Shown here: positions 25,985 through 34,028 of the stretch, one piece after another
Layout: the number at the start of each line of letters is the position of its first letter
Numbering within the stretch: the stretch's first letter is position 1
NCBI RefSeq assembly: GCF_018476905.1
Contig: NZ_JAHCVK010000003.1
Coordinates: forward strand, 186,001-250,000
Length of the DNA: 64,000 nucleotides
Source of the DNA: Geomobilimonas luticola
Lineage (GTDB): Bacteria; Desulfobacterota; Desulfuromonadia; Geobacterales; Geobacteraceae
Direction: 5' to 3'
Made by a program: the position numbers and the translations under genes
The notes under the pieces: generated by a model
Told to the model about the DNA's origin: nothing
The model's database searches: none
What the model saw: only the letters and a program-made list of their open reading frames with translations

Positions 25985-26140
25985 CTACAACTCCTCGGCC
26001 ACCTCCGGCCCCTCATCGTCAACAGTCTCCTCCGGCTCAAAATCATCATCCAGCACCCGTTCGAGGAATTTCCGGTTGTCATCGAGAAGCTTTCTGACTT
26101 CCTTCTCCAGTTCCGCCAAGTCATCCTTTTCAATCGTCAT
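25985..26140 (-). CDS. 51-residue acidic helical protein co-translated with glycogen synthase
   Basis: 51 residues starting at ATG 26140, three bases after the TGA of glgA (TGA-GAC-ATG); AGAGG about ten bases upstream lies inside the end of glgA. The protein is a charged amphipathic helix ('LAELEKEVRKLLDDNRKFLERVL') with a strongly acidic C-terminal tail of Asp/Glu, and no cysteine or membrane segment. It looks like a coiled-coil partner or adaptor. A different frame over the same DNA gives a longer but Arg/Trp-rich, implausible product. Function unknown; linkage to glycogen metabolism is by position only. Confidence 0.65.
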   Translation of the reverse strand: MTIEKDDLAELEKEVRKLLDDNRKFLERVLDDDFEPEETVDDEGPEVAEEL

Positions 26141-26143
26141 GTC

Positions 26144-27598
26144 TCATAACCTCTTTGTAGCCAGTGCATTGCGATAGAGCCGCTCGTACTCGGCGGCCGA
26201 CTGCAGCCAGGAGTAATCCCTGTTCATGCCGCGCCGGACCATTTTTTTCCAGGCATCCCGCTGCCGGTAAGCCTGTAGCGCCCGCTGAAGAGTCTCCCAG
26301 AGCGCTTCCGAGGTAAAATCATCAAAGCTGAACCCGTTGGGCTCCCGCACCCCGTCCCTTCCATCGAACACCGTGTCCGCCAGGCCGCCGGTTTTTCTCA
26401 CCACCGGCACCGCCCCATAGCGGAGCGCTATCAGCTGACCGAGACCGCACGGCTCGTAGTGGGACGGCATGAGGAAGATATCGCTTCCGGCATATATCTG
26501 CCGGGCACAAGCGGAGTCGTAGCCGATATTGAGCGAGATATTGCCGGCACCCCTCGCCTTGAAATCTGCAAACAGCCGGTGATAGGATTCGTCACCCGCG
26601 CCGAGCAGTACAAACTGCACTTTTTCCGCTGCAAGGCGGGGGAGGAGTTCCACCAGCAGGTCAATACCTTTCTGGGACGCCAGCCTTGTCACCATGCCGA
26701 CAAGGGGAATATCCGGCACCTCCTCCAGACCGAGACGCTTCTGCAGACCCTTCTTGTTTGCCGTCTTCGCCGCCAATGCCGCGGACGTGTAGGTCTTGAA
26801 GATGTGCCGATCGGTTGCCGGGTCCCACTCGTCAGGGTCAAGGCCGTTGAGGACACCATACAGATCGTCTCGACGCTCCGCCAGCACCCCCTCCAGCCCG
26901 CACCCCTGTTCAACGGAAAGGATTTCATTGCAGTAGGTGGGAGAGACGGTCGTGACCAGGTCTGCTGCCAGGATCCCCCCCTTCATGAGATTCACCTGGT
27001 CATAGAACTCCAGCCGGTCAATGGTGAAGTACGACCAGTCGAGTCCCATTTCCGCCAGGGATGTCTTGGGAAACAGCCCCTGATAGGCAAGGTTATGGAT
27101 GGTAAAAACGGTCGCCGTGTTCATGAAAAACGGGTCTTCCCGGTGTTCATACCGGAGCAGGACGGGAACCAGGGCTGTCTGCCAGTCGTGACAATGGAGT
27201 ATGTCGGGACGAAAATCCATCCTTTTCAGCAGGTCGAGTATCCCCCGGCAAAAAAAGGCGAAGCGCTGGTGATTGTCCGGATAGTCGCCAGCCGGCGTTC
27301 CATACAGATGGTCACGATGAAAAAACCCCCTGTTTTCCAACAGGTAGACCGGGATATCGGCAGAAGTGCTCTGCCGGAGAAATCCCTTGTGGGTGCTCCC
27401 GCCCAGGGGGATCTCGACGCTCTTGCGCCCCTTGTGGATGGGAAACGGTCCTTCACCAACGGTTTTGTACAGGGGAAGGATGATGCGGACATCGTGCCCC
27501 AGACCCTTGAGGGCAACGGGGAGCGAACCGGTGACATCCGCCAGTCCGCCGGTCTTGGCAAAGGGAGCCACTTCAGAAGCGACAAACAGAATCTTCAT
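26144..27598 (-). CDS. glgA: glycogen synthase GlgA (GT5, ADP-glucose)
   Basis: 484 residues, the usual GlgA length. The N-terminal 'VASEVAPFAKTGGLADV' carries the KTGGL motif that binds the donor sugar nucleotide; 'HCHDWQTALVPVLL', 'TIHNLAYQGLF' and the C-terminal donor site 'MPSHYEPCGLGQLIALRYG' and 'KTGGLADTV' complete the GT5 signature. It extends alpha-1,4-glucan. ATG 27598 has GAGG eight bases upstream. It belongs to a minus-strand run with NTP-transferase, GH57, GalT and a tiny acidic gene. Confidence 0.95.
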   Translation of the reverse strand: MKILFVASEVAPFAKTGGLADVTGSLPVALKGLGHDVRIILPLYKTVGEGPFPIHKGRKSVEIPLGGSTHKGFLRQSTSADIPVYLLENRGFFHRDHLYGTPAGDYPDNHQRFAFFCRGILDLLKRMDFRPDILHCHDWQTALVPVLLRYEHREDPFFMNTATVFTIHNLAYQGLFPKTSLAEMGLDWSYFTIDRLEFYDQVNLMKGGILAADLVTTVSPTYCNEILSVEQGCGLEGVLAERRDDLYGVLNGLDPDEWDPATDRHIFKTYTSAALAAKTANKKGLQKRLGLEEVPDIPLVGMVTRLASQKGIDLLVELLPRLAAEKVQFVLLGAGDESYHRLFADFKARGAGNISLNIGYDSACARQIYAGSDIFLMPSHYEPCGLGQLIALRYGAVPVVRKTGGLADTVFDGRDGVREPNGFSFDDFTSEALWETLQRALQAYRQRDAWKKMVRRGMNRDYSWLQSAAEYERLYRNALATKRL

Positions 27599-27665
27599 TG
27601 CACAGCCTCACACACGTGCGGACAAAGGTAGCCGCAGATTCTCCGGGGAACACCTGCACCGGGTT

Positions 27666-28691
27666 TCAGACCTCCGCATCCCGGAGAAAAGTCGCCGCAT
27701 CCTCCGGCGACGTCGGGTTGATGAAAAAGCCGGTCCCCCATTCGAAGCCGGCAATCTGGGTAAGTCGCGGCACCAGTTCGATGTGCCAGTGATAGTCATA
27801 CTCGATTGAGGTCCAGTAATTCGGCTTTCCCAGCCGGTCCTGGGTCGGTGGTGCCGTGTGGAGAATGAAGTTGTAGGGAGGGTCCTTGAGAACCGTTTTG
27901 AGGCGAAAGAGCATCTCCTTCATGGCTACCGCAAGCTCCGCCAGATCTCCGTCCCCGAGCAGGGCGAAATCATGGGAGTGGCGCTTGGGGTAGAGCCGGA
28001 GTTCGAAGGGGAAACAGGAGGCATAGGGGGTCATGATGACGTAATTGGCGAACTCCCGCACGATCCGGTCACCGCAGGAGATTTCAAAATCGATGAGGTC
28101 GCAGAAGATGCACCGATCCTTGGCATCGTAAAATTCACGGCAGATCCGGAGTTCGGTCGCCGCCACCGGCGGTGTGAGGGGTACGGCGATGAGCTGGCTG
28201 TGGGCATGGGAAAGGGTCGCGCCGGCCCGGGTACCGTGATTCTTGAACAGCACCATGTAGCGAAGCCGCCTGTCCTGACGCAGGTCGAGAAAGCGGGCGC
28301 GGTACGCCTTGAGCACGTTGGTTATCTCCGCAGGGGCCAGGTCAGCCAGTCCCCGATCATGGTCCGGCGTCTCGATGATGATCTCATGGGCACCGATCCC
28401 GTCCATGACGTCATAGGGGCCGTAACCGCGGCTCTTCAGTTCCCCCTCCACCCGCAGTGCCGGATACTTGTTCGGGACGACCCGCACCTGCCAGTTTGCC
28501 GTGTTGGGTGCCCCTGAAGGACGGATGGCGAAGATTTCCCGGGGGGTCTTGTCCTCGTTGCCGTAACAGAAGGGACAGCTGGTCTGGACACCGGCTTCGG
28601 CCTCCACGGGGAAGTCCCGGGGACGGCGCCCCCGTTCCGTTGCAATAATCACCCAGTGAAGTTTCAGGGGGTCCCAGCGCAGTTCGGACAT
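27666..28691 (-). CDS. galT: galactose-1-phosphate uridylyltransferase (GalT/HIT superfamily)
   Basis: 341 residues. Zinc cysteines appear as 'CPFCYGNE' near residue 38 and 'CIFCDLI' mid-protein; the nucleophilic His lies in 'LSHAHSQLIAVP', where the common HPH is HAH. 'YDYHWHIELVPRL' provides the C-terminal His pair. GalT swaps UMP between glucose-1-P and galactose-1-P; bacterial relatives of this shape can also act on ADP-glucose. Placed between a GH57 amylase and glycogen synthase, with no galactose kinase or epimerase nearby, a role in nucleotide-sugar supply for glucan is plausible. Confidence 0.88.
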   Translation of the reverse strand: MSELRWDPLKLHWVIIATERGRRPRDFPVEAEAGVQTSCPFCYGNEDKTPREIFAIRPSGAPNTANWQVRVVPNKYPALRVEGELKSRGYGPYDVMDGIGAHEIIIETPDHDRGLADLAPAEITNVLKAYRARFLDLRQDRRLRYMVLFKNHGTRAGATLSHAHSQLIAVPLTPPVAATELRICREFYDAKDRCIFCDLIDFEISCGDRIVREFANYVIMTPYASCFPFELRLYPKRHSHDFALLGDGDLAELAVAMKEMLFRLKTVLKDPPYNFILHTAPPTQDRLGKPNYWTSIEYDYHWHIELVPRLTQIAGFEWGTGFFINPTSPEDAATFLRDAEV

Positions 28692-28732
28692 GAAATGTAT
28701 CCTCTTTTTTCAGTTTCCTACCACACAATGAA

Positions 28733-30937
28733 CTATATCAGCCAGTTTTCAAGTTCTATGTCCGGCCCCGCGTACTTCAGCACCATGGGGGCATCCGTCG
28801 GCCAGCGCCCCACCTCTTCCCGACCGCGAACCAGGGTAAGATAGGCGAACAGCTTCCCCCCCGGCGCCAGCTTGATGGCATCGACGGGAATCGCGATCTC
28901 GCAGACCCGGGCAATTTTCCAGACACAGGTAATGCCGGTATCTGCCCATCCCCCATCCTCTTTGCACTGCAACTTCGCCTCACCACCCCCCATATCCATG
29001 GTGACCCGCCATTCCCGCTCGGTAAGGAGGTGGATACCGAGGCTGTCCCCTGCATGGAGGGAGCGGTCGAGAGAGGAGACTCCGTCGATCCTGAAGTAGA
29101 GGTTAGTGCGGTCGAAGCCGTAGAAAAACGACTGCAGGAGGCTTTCCGCGGCGTGCATGGCCGAGGCCTGCTTGGTCAGGTCGTAGAGACCGGCTGCCAG
29201 CCACTCGAAATAGTCCGCCACCAGTCCGTTGACGATGGGGGTAATGAGAGCCGCCGGCTCCCGCACGAAACCGGCCGGGCTTTTCTGCTTTATCGGCTGG
29301 TACAGTTCACGGGGGATTTCCTTGCCGAGCAGGGTGTAGACGTGTATCAGGTATTTCCGGAACAGCGCATCGAAACGGTCGCTGTGGGGAGAAAAGTGGT
29401 CATCGCCGTACCACCAGAACCAGTCGCTCCCCTCCGCTGCATAAAGAGCCCGGCAGAGTTGCCGGCGCCGGTCATCGACCGTCGCGGAAGGGTCGAGGGC
29501 TCCTCCTCCGGCCGACAGCAGGTTCGCCATCTCGTCATCCAACTCCACTGCCGCGGCCCGGGCTCGCGCAAGGTAATCCCATCCCAGGTTCTCCTCCGGG
29601 TGGCCGACCCAGATTCCGTAGTTGGCATTGATCCAGGAGCCGGGATAAATGTGCTGGAGCACCTGCCGGGGCGCCGACCGTTCGAGGATCTCACTGAAGG
29701 TTGCCAGCTGCAGCCCCTTTTCGGCGGCAATTGCCCCGTACAGCCGGGGAAGGAAAGGGTGGCCATTGTCGGGGTAATACTCCCAGGCGTTCTCGCCGTC
29801 CAGGATGACCGGCACGACCCGGGCGTGGGGAGCCCGCTGGCGCAAATCGAGCAGCCTGCCGACGAAATCCCCCGCTGCCCGTGCAGCATCCCACTGGGAG
29901 TAGGTAAACCCGATCAGGTCGGAGAGGGCATGGTCCCGGAAGAAGAGTCCCAGCCGCCGCTCTCCCGACTGGAAGGCATAGGGCTGATAGAGGTTCTCCC
30001 TTCCCTGACCAAGACCGCCGGCAAGCGTGTGCACGAGCACACCTTCATCGGTGGCGGCCCATTTCAGACCGCTTTCGGCAATGATGGTGAGGGCCTCGTC
30101 GCTCACTGAACCCTCCGACGGCCACATGCCGGTCGGCTCGAATCCGAAGGTATCCCTGAAGTAGGCGATCCCTCCGGTCACCTGGGCACGGGCATCTTCG
30201 GGATAGCGATAGGGCTGTGAAGGGAGAGTCACCCTCGGCATGGCCGTCTGGGCGCTTTTCATGTCGCAGAGAAGCGGCAGGATCGGATGGAAATAGGGGG
30301 AGACCGCCAGCTCGGCTTTCCCTTCCTCGTGCAGGCGCCGGTAGAGCGGGATGATCTCGTTGAGTATCTCCCGGTGTGTCGCAAACAGGAGCGCCTTGTC
30401 CGCCGGGCTGAAATGCCTCCCCTTGTCCACCAGTCTCTGCAGGGCGGGGTAACGACGGCGGGCTGCCTCGCCGGTCCAGGCGAGGAAAAACCAGACCTGC
30501 AGGTCGAGGAGTTCCTGTTCCCGGAAGTGACGCAACCGGTCGGAGAGTCTCGTTGCGGCACCGTCCCCCGCCAGGTAGAGCAGCTCCAGATACCGGGGAT
30601 AGGGTTCTATCATCCGCTGGCGATTGGCGGAAAAAAAGTTCTCCAGGAGAAAGAGCCGGTCCTCTTCGGCCATCTCGGCCGGCGCCATCTTACCCCGTAC
30701 CAGAAAGGGATCGACCGCGGTTCCGCCGGCATAATCCCGAATCTGCTCCAGAAGCGACGGCACCAGGTTGAAGACGACCTTTGCCCCCGGCGTCTCCGCC
30801 ACGATGGCGGCCATGTCGTAGTAGTCCTTGACCGCATGGAGGTAGGTCCAGGGGAGGAGATACTCCCCCCGGACCGGCTCCTTGTAGTAAGGCTGGTGCA
30901 TATGCCAGAGAAAGACTATGGAAAGGGGCTCGGCCAT
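28733..30937 (-). CDS. glycoside hydrolase family 57 protein (amylase/4-alpha-glucanotransferase type)
   Basis: 734 residues. The N-terminus 'IVFLWHMHQPYYK' is the GH57 HxHQPxx signature. Further family stretches are 'GMWPSEGSVSDEAL', 'WAATDEGVLV' and 'VILDGENAWEYYPDNG'. GH57 enzymes hydrolyse or transfer alpha-glucan using a Glu nucleophile and an Asp acid; the last stretch holds the probable Asp. The C-terminal ~200 residues form a beta-rich domain of the DUF1925/1926 kind. No signal peptide, so it is cytoplasmic and probably acts on stored glycogen made by the adjacent GlgA. Weak ribosome site at ATG 30937. Confidence 0.88.
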   Translation of the reverse strand: MAEPLSIVFLWHMHQPYYKEPVRGEYLLPWTYLHAVKDYYDMAAIVAETPGAKVVFNLVPSLLEQIRDYAGGTAVDPFLVRGKMAPAEMAEEDRLFLLENFFSANRQRMIEPYPRYLELLYLAGDGAATRLSDRLRHFREQELLDLQVWFFLAWTGEAARRRYPALQRLVDKGRHFSPADKALLFATHREILNEIIPLYRRLHEEGKAELAVSPYFHPILPLLCDMKSAQTAMPRVTLPSQPYRYPEDARAQVTGGIAYFRDTFGFEPTGMWPSEGSVSDEALTIIAESGLKWAATDEGVLVHTLAGGLGQGRENLYQPYAFQSGERRLGLFFRDHALSDLIGFTYSQWDAARAAGDFVGRLLDLRQRAPHARVVPVILDGENAWEYYPDNGHPFLPRLYGAIAAEKGLQLATFSEILERSAPRQVLQHIYPGSWINANYGIWVGHPEENLGWDYLARARAAAVELDDEMANLLSAGGGALDPSATVDDRRRQLCRALYAAEGSDWFWWYGDDHFSPHSDRFDALFRKYLIHVYTLLGKEIPRELYQPIKQKSPAGFVREPAALITPIVNGLVADYFEWLAAGLYDLTKQASAMHAAESLLQSFFYGFDRTNLYFRIDGVSSLDRSLHAGDSLGIHLLTEREWRVTMDMGGGEAKLQCKEDGGWADTGITCVWKIARVCEIAIPVDAIKLAPGGKLFAYLTLVRGREEVGRWPTDAPMVLKYAGPDIELENWLI

Positions 30938-31019
30938 GGCAATCCCGTTCGAGGTTCGACGTCAGCCAGGGAAAAGGATGTGGAGCGTTGAACGTTGAAC
31001 CCGGAACATTGAACTACGG

Positions 31020-33524
31020 TTAAAGTTCCTTCTTCCACTTCTCGACCTTTTTCTTGTATTCATCCAGCAGTTTCTGCGCCGCCTTCGGCTCCTTGGCCTC
31101 GGCTACGATGTGCACCACCGGCAGATACTGGTCCGGCAGAACCAGCGCCCAGTCCTGTCCGAAATGCACCTTGATGCCGTCGATGAAGGAGGCTTCCTTG
31201 TCCAGGCTGTCCTCGCTCATCTTGCGCATGATCCCCCCCTTCAGTTCGAAAACGCAGGGGACGGAGGTCTGGAGAAAGGCTCGCCGCGGGACATCGGCCA
31301 GAATATGGGAAAGGGGTTTGCCGACCGCTGCCAGGAGTTCGATCGCCTTGCCGATGGCGAACATGCCGTCGAAGGCAGCCTGGAACTTGGGAAACGCGAA
31401 CCGGCCATCCATGGACCCGGCCATGACCGCTTCGGGCGAAAGGGTCGCCTCGATCATGGCCCGCTCGCTGCTCTTGGTCCTGACCACGGCGCACCCGCGC
31501 TCCTGGGCCATGATCTCCACGGTGGAGGGGGCATGAACCGGCACCGCGAAGGTTCCCTTCTGGCCCGCCTTGAGCGTCAGGGCAACGAACAGCTCCAGCA
31601 ACCCGGACCCCTCGTAAATGGCCCCCTGCTCGTCAACCAGGGTAATCATCTCCGCACAGGGACTGAGCCAGATCCCCGCATTGGCCTCCAGGGTGGCAAC
31701 GATCTTGGCCAGCTGCTGAAGCCCGACGGGACGTTCTTCGGTGGTCTTGGAGCCCCGCTCCTCGTCCACATAGGCATTAAGGCTGATGACCTCGATCCCC
31801 AGGTCATTGAGAATGGGGGGAAACACCTGGCCCGCCGGCGAATGGTTGAAGTCGATGACGATCTTGAATTTCCCCTTCCGGATGCCTGCCTGGTCGAGCC
31901 CCCGGGTTATCCCTTCGCGGTAGAAGTCGACGACCTGCGGCAGCTCGGTGATCCGCCCCGGTTCCGTATGGTGGGCACGACGGAAATTTTCCTTGAAAAA
32001 GACCCGTTCGGTGTTTTTCCCCATGGAACTGGAAAAATCGAGACCATCGCTGTCGAGGAAGATGATCTCGGTGGACGCCGGATCGTCGGCCGCCTGCCGG
32101 AAGTAGACCCCCCCCAGTTCGCCGAAGGTCTTCAGCTTGTAACGGACGATGGGCAACGGCGTCATCAGCAGGTCCCGCACATTGACGCCGGCGGAAAGGA
32201 TGCCGCCGATGAAGCTCCGCTTGAGCATGCGCGAGGCGAGGTACGCATCGCGGCCGGCGAGCACGAACCCCCCCTTGGGGAACGACGTGCCGTAGGCGCA
32301 TCCGAGCTTGGCCACGAACTCCGGGGTCAGCTCCACGTTGGTGAGCCCCTTGATCATCGCCCCTTCGAAGAGGGACTTCTTCCACTTTTCCCCCCATATG
32401 AGGTTGGCGGTGACGATGGCCCCCGCCTCGATCACCTTGCGCGGCCAGACCTTCACGTCCTGCTTGATGTACACTTCCTCGCCGATGGAGGTCTCTTCTG
32501 CGATGATGACCCCCTCGTCAATGACGACACTCTGACCGACCCGGACGTTATTGCAGATGACGCAATCATTCAGACGTGTCCCCTTCTTGATGTACACGTT
32601 GTCCCAGATCACGCAGCGGTTGAGCTTGGCCCCCGGCTCGATGGTGCAGTTGCGGCCGATCACCGAATCCTTGATATGGGCCTCGCCGAGGATCTGGGAG
32701 TTGTCGCCGATAACCACGGTCCCCTGAAGATGGGACGGATCGGCCAGGCGGACATCGGCCCCGAGGCGCAGGTCGCGACCGACGAAATCCTGTTTCGGCT
32801 CATCGATCCTGACATTGATCCGCCCTTTGAAGATGTCGTGGTGTGCCTCGCGATAGGAGTCGGTATTGCCGATATCCCGCCAGTACCCCTTGGCGGTGAA
32901 GCCGAACAGTGGTTCCCGGTTCTCCAGCAGTTTCGGAAACAGGTCCTGGGAAAAGTCGAAGTTCTCCCCCTCGGGGATGTAGTTGAAAATCTCCGGCTCC
33001 AGCACATAGATGCCGGTGTTGATGGTGTCGGAGATCACCTCTCCCCACCCCGGCTTTTCCAGAAACTGGGTGATCCGGTGCTCCTTGTCGGTGACGACGA
33101 CGCCGAACTGCAGGGGATCCTTCACTGACGTGAGGGTGATGGTCGCCAGGGCCTTGTTGTGCTCATGGAAATCCATCACCTTTTGCAGGTTGAAGTCGGT
33201 CAACAGGTCGCCACTGATGATGAGGAAGCGGTCATCCAGGTACTTTTCGGCGCATTTGACCGCACCTGCCGTCCCCATGTCCTCCAGGGGGGTTACATAG
33301 GTGATCTTGACGCCGAAATCGGTGCCGTCCCGGAAGAAATTCTTGATTATGTGGGGCTGGTGGTAGAGGAGCATCACCAGGTCCGTGATTTCGTACTTCT
33401 TCAGCAGTTCAACTATGTGGAGCATCATGGGGCGGTTGAGCAGCGGGACCATGGGTTTCGGCAGACTGTTGGTCAGGGGCTGGATGCGGGTGCCGAAGCC
33501 CCCCGCCATTATCACGGCTTTCAT
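31020..33524 (-). CDS. sugar-phosphate nucleotidyltransferase with left-handed beta-helix and degenerate phosphomannomutase-like domain
   Basis: 834 residues in three parts. Residues 1-235 are an NTP-transferase ('KAVIMAGGFGTRIQPLT', 'GTAGAVKCAEKYLDDRFLIISGD'); 250-375 are hexapeptide repeats of a left-handed beta helix; 385-834 follow the alpha-D-phosphohexomutase fold. In the last part the phosphoserine loop (normally TASHNP) reads 'RQAADDP' near residue 476, and the metal site (normally DGDxDR) reads 'SPCAEM' near 621, so mutase activity is unlikely. The product is probably an NDP-glucose or GDP-mannose, with the C-terminus regulatory. ATG 33524 follows AAAGGAG. Confidence 0.88.
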   Translation of the reverse strand: MKAVIMAGGFGTRIQPLTNSLPKPMVPLLNRPMMLHIVELLKKYEITDLVMLLYHQPHIIKNFFRDGTDFGVKITYVTPLEDMGTAGAVKCAEKYLDDRFLIISGDLLTDFNLQKVMDFHEHNKALATITLTSVKDPLQFGVVVTDKEHRITQFLEKPGWGEVISDTINTGIYVLEPEIFNYIPEGENFDFSQDLFPKLLENREPLFGFTAKGYWRDIGNTDSYREAHHDIFKGRINVRIDEPKQDFVGRDLRLGADVRLADPSHLQGTVVIGDNSQILGEAHIKDSVIGRNCTIEPGAKLNRCVIWDNVYIKKGTRLNDCVICNNVRVGQSVVIDEGVIIAEETSIGEEVYIKQDVKVWPRKVIEAGAIVTANLIWGEKWKKSLFEGAMIKGLTNVELTPEFVAKLGCAYGTSFPKGGFVLAGRDAYLASRMLKRSFIGGILSAGVNVRDLLMTPLPIVRYKLKTFGELGGVYFRQAADDPASTEIIFLDSDGLDFSSSMGKNTERVFFKENFRRAHHTEPGRITELPQVVDFYREGITRGLDQAGIRKGKFKIVIDFNHSPAGQVFPPILNDLGIEVISLNAYVDEERGSKTTEERPVGLQQLAKIVATLEANAGIWLSPCAEMITLVDEQGAIYEGSGLLELFVALTLKAGQKGTFAVPVHAPSTVEIMAQERGCAVVRTKSSERAMIEATLSPEAVMAGSMDGRFAFPKFQAAFDGMFAIGKAIELLAAVGKPLSHILADVPRRAFLQTSVPCVFELKGGIMRKMSEDSLDKEASFIDGIKVHFGQDWALVLPDQYLPVVHIVAEAKEPKAAQKLLDEYKKKVEKWKKEL

Positions 33525-33589
33525 GGCATAGACTCCTTTGTCATGTAAATATCAGGTGAAACATCGTGGAAAGGCATGCGTTCGCGCTG

Positions 33590-33672
33590 CTCACAGGTAG
33601 AGGTAAAGTAACAAACCTGCCATTTCTCTCTCTTTACCTTTACCTCTACCTTTACCTGTTTCTTTTACCTGC
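33590..33672. repeat. degenerate hexamer repeats (GGTAAA/GGTAGA) in inverted orientation
   Basis: CAGGTAGAGGTAAAG near 33594-33609 faces a TTTACC/TCTACC series at 33636-33671. The arms could pair into a hairpin between the response-regulator and nucleotidyltransferase genes. Confidence 0.5.
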
Positions 33673-34027
33673 TTTTCTTGTCCAGCACCTTGCGAATCTC
33701 TTCTTTCAGTTCGTGCAGATCGCTCGATTTTACCACGTAGCCGTCGGCAAGCCAGGCGGAAAAATCGTCCTTGTAACAGGAGAAGGCGGTACAGAGGATG
33801 ACCGGCATCTCGTGCCGCTCCTTGACAATCTTTTGCAGGAGGTCGAGACCGCTTTCGTTCTTCAGCTTGATGTCGAGCACCACGAGGTCGAACTCGCTCC
33901 CCTCCAGCAGCGCTGCCGCCTCCGCTGCGCTGCCGGCAGTCACCACGTCGTACCCCGCATCTGCCAGTTCCTGGGAGTAGAGCAGCCGGATGCTGCTTTC
34001 ATCGTCCACCACGAGTAATCGTGCCAT
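33665..34027 (-). CDS. single-domain response regulator (receiver only)
   Basis: 120 residues, only a CheY-like receiver: acidic pair 'VVDDES' at 7-10, phospho-acceptor Asp in 'LVVLDIKL' (about 52), Thr in 'LCTAFS', Lys in 'YVVKSSD'. No output domain, so it must act through another protein or in a phosphorelay. It starts one base after the histidine kinase stop and so is its obvious partner. 'CTAFSCYKDDFSAWLADGYVVKSSD' resembles receivers of Geobacter GAF-kinase pairs. Target unknown. Confidence 0.9.
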   Translation of the reverse strand: MARLLVVDDESSIRLLYSQELADAGYDVVTAGSAAEAAALLEGSEFDLVVLDIKLKNESGLDLLQKIVKERHEMPVILCTAFSCYKDDFSAWLADGYVVKSSDLHELKEEIRKVLDKKSR

Positions 34028-34028
34028 G

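Noticed and set aside
25810-26133. 107-codon minus-strand frame downstream of glgA
   Set aside because: Arg/Trp/Ser-rich product running through a terminator; the correct frame is the 51-residue acidic ORF at 25985-26140.
31110-33128. A 672-codon plus-strand frame over the nucleotidyltransferase gene
   Set aside because: Antisense shadow; no ribosome site and no recognisable domain.
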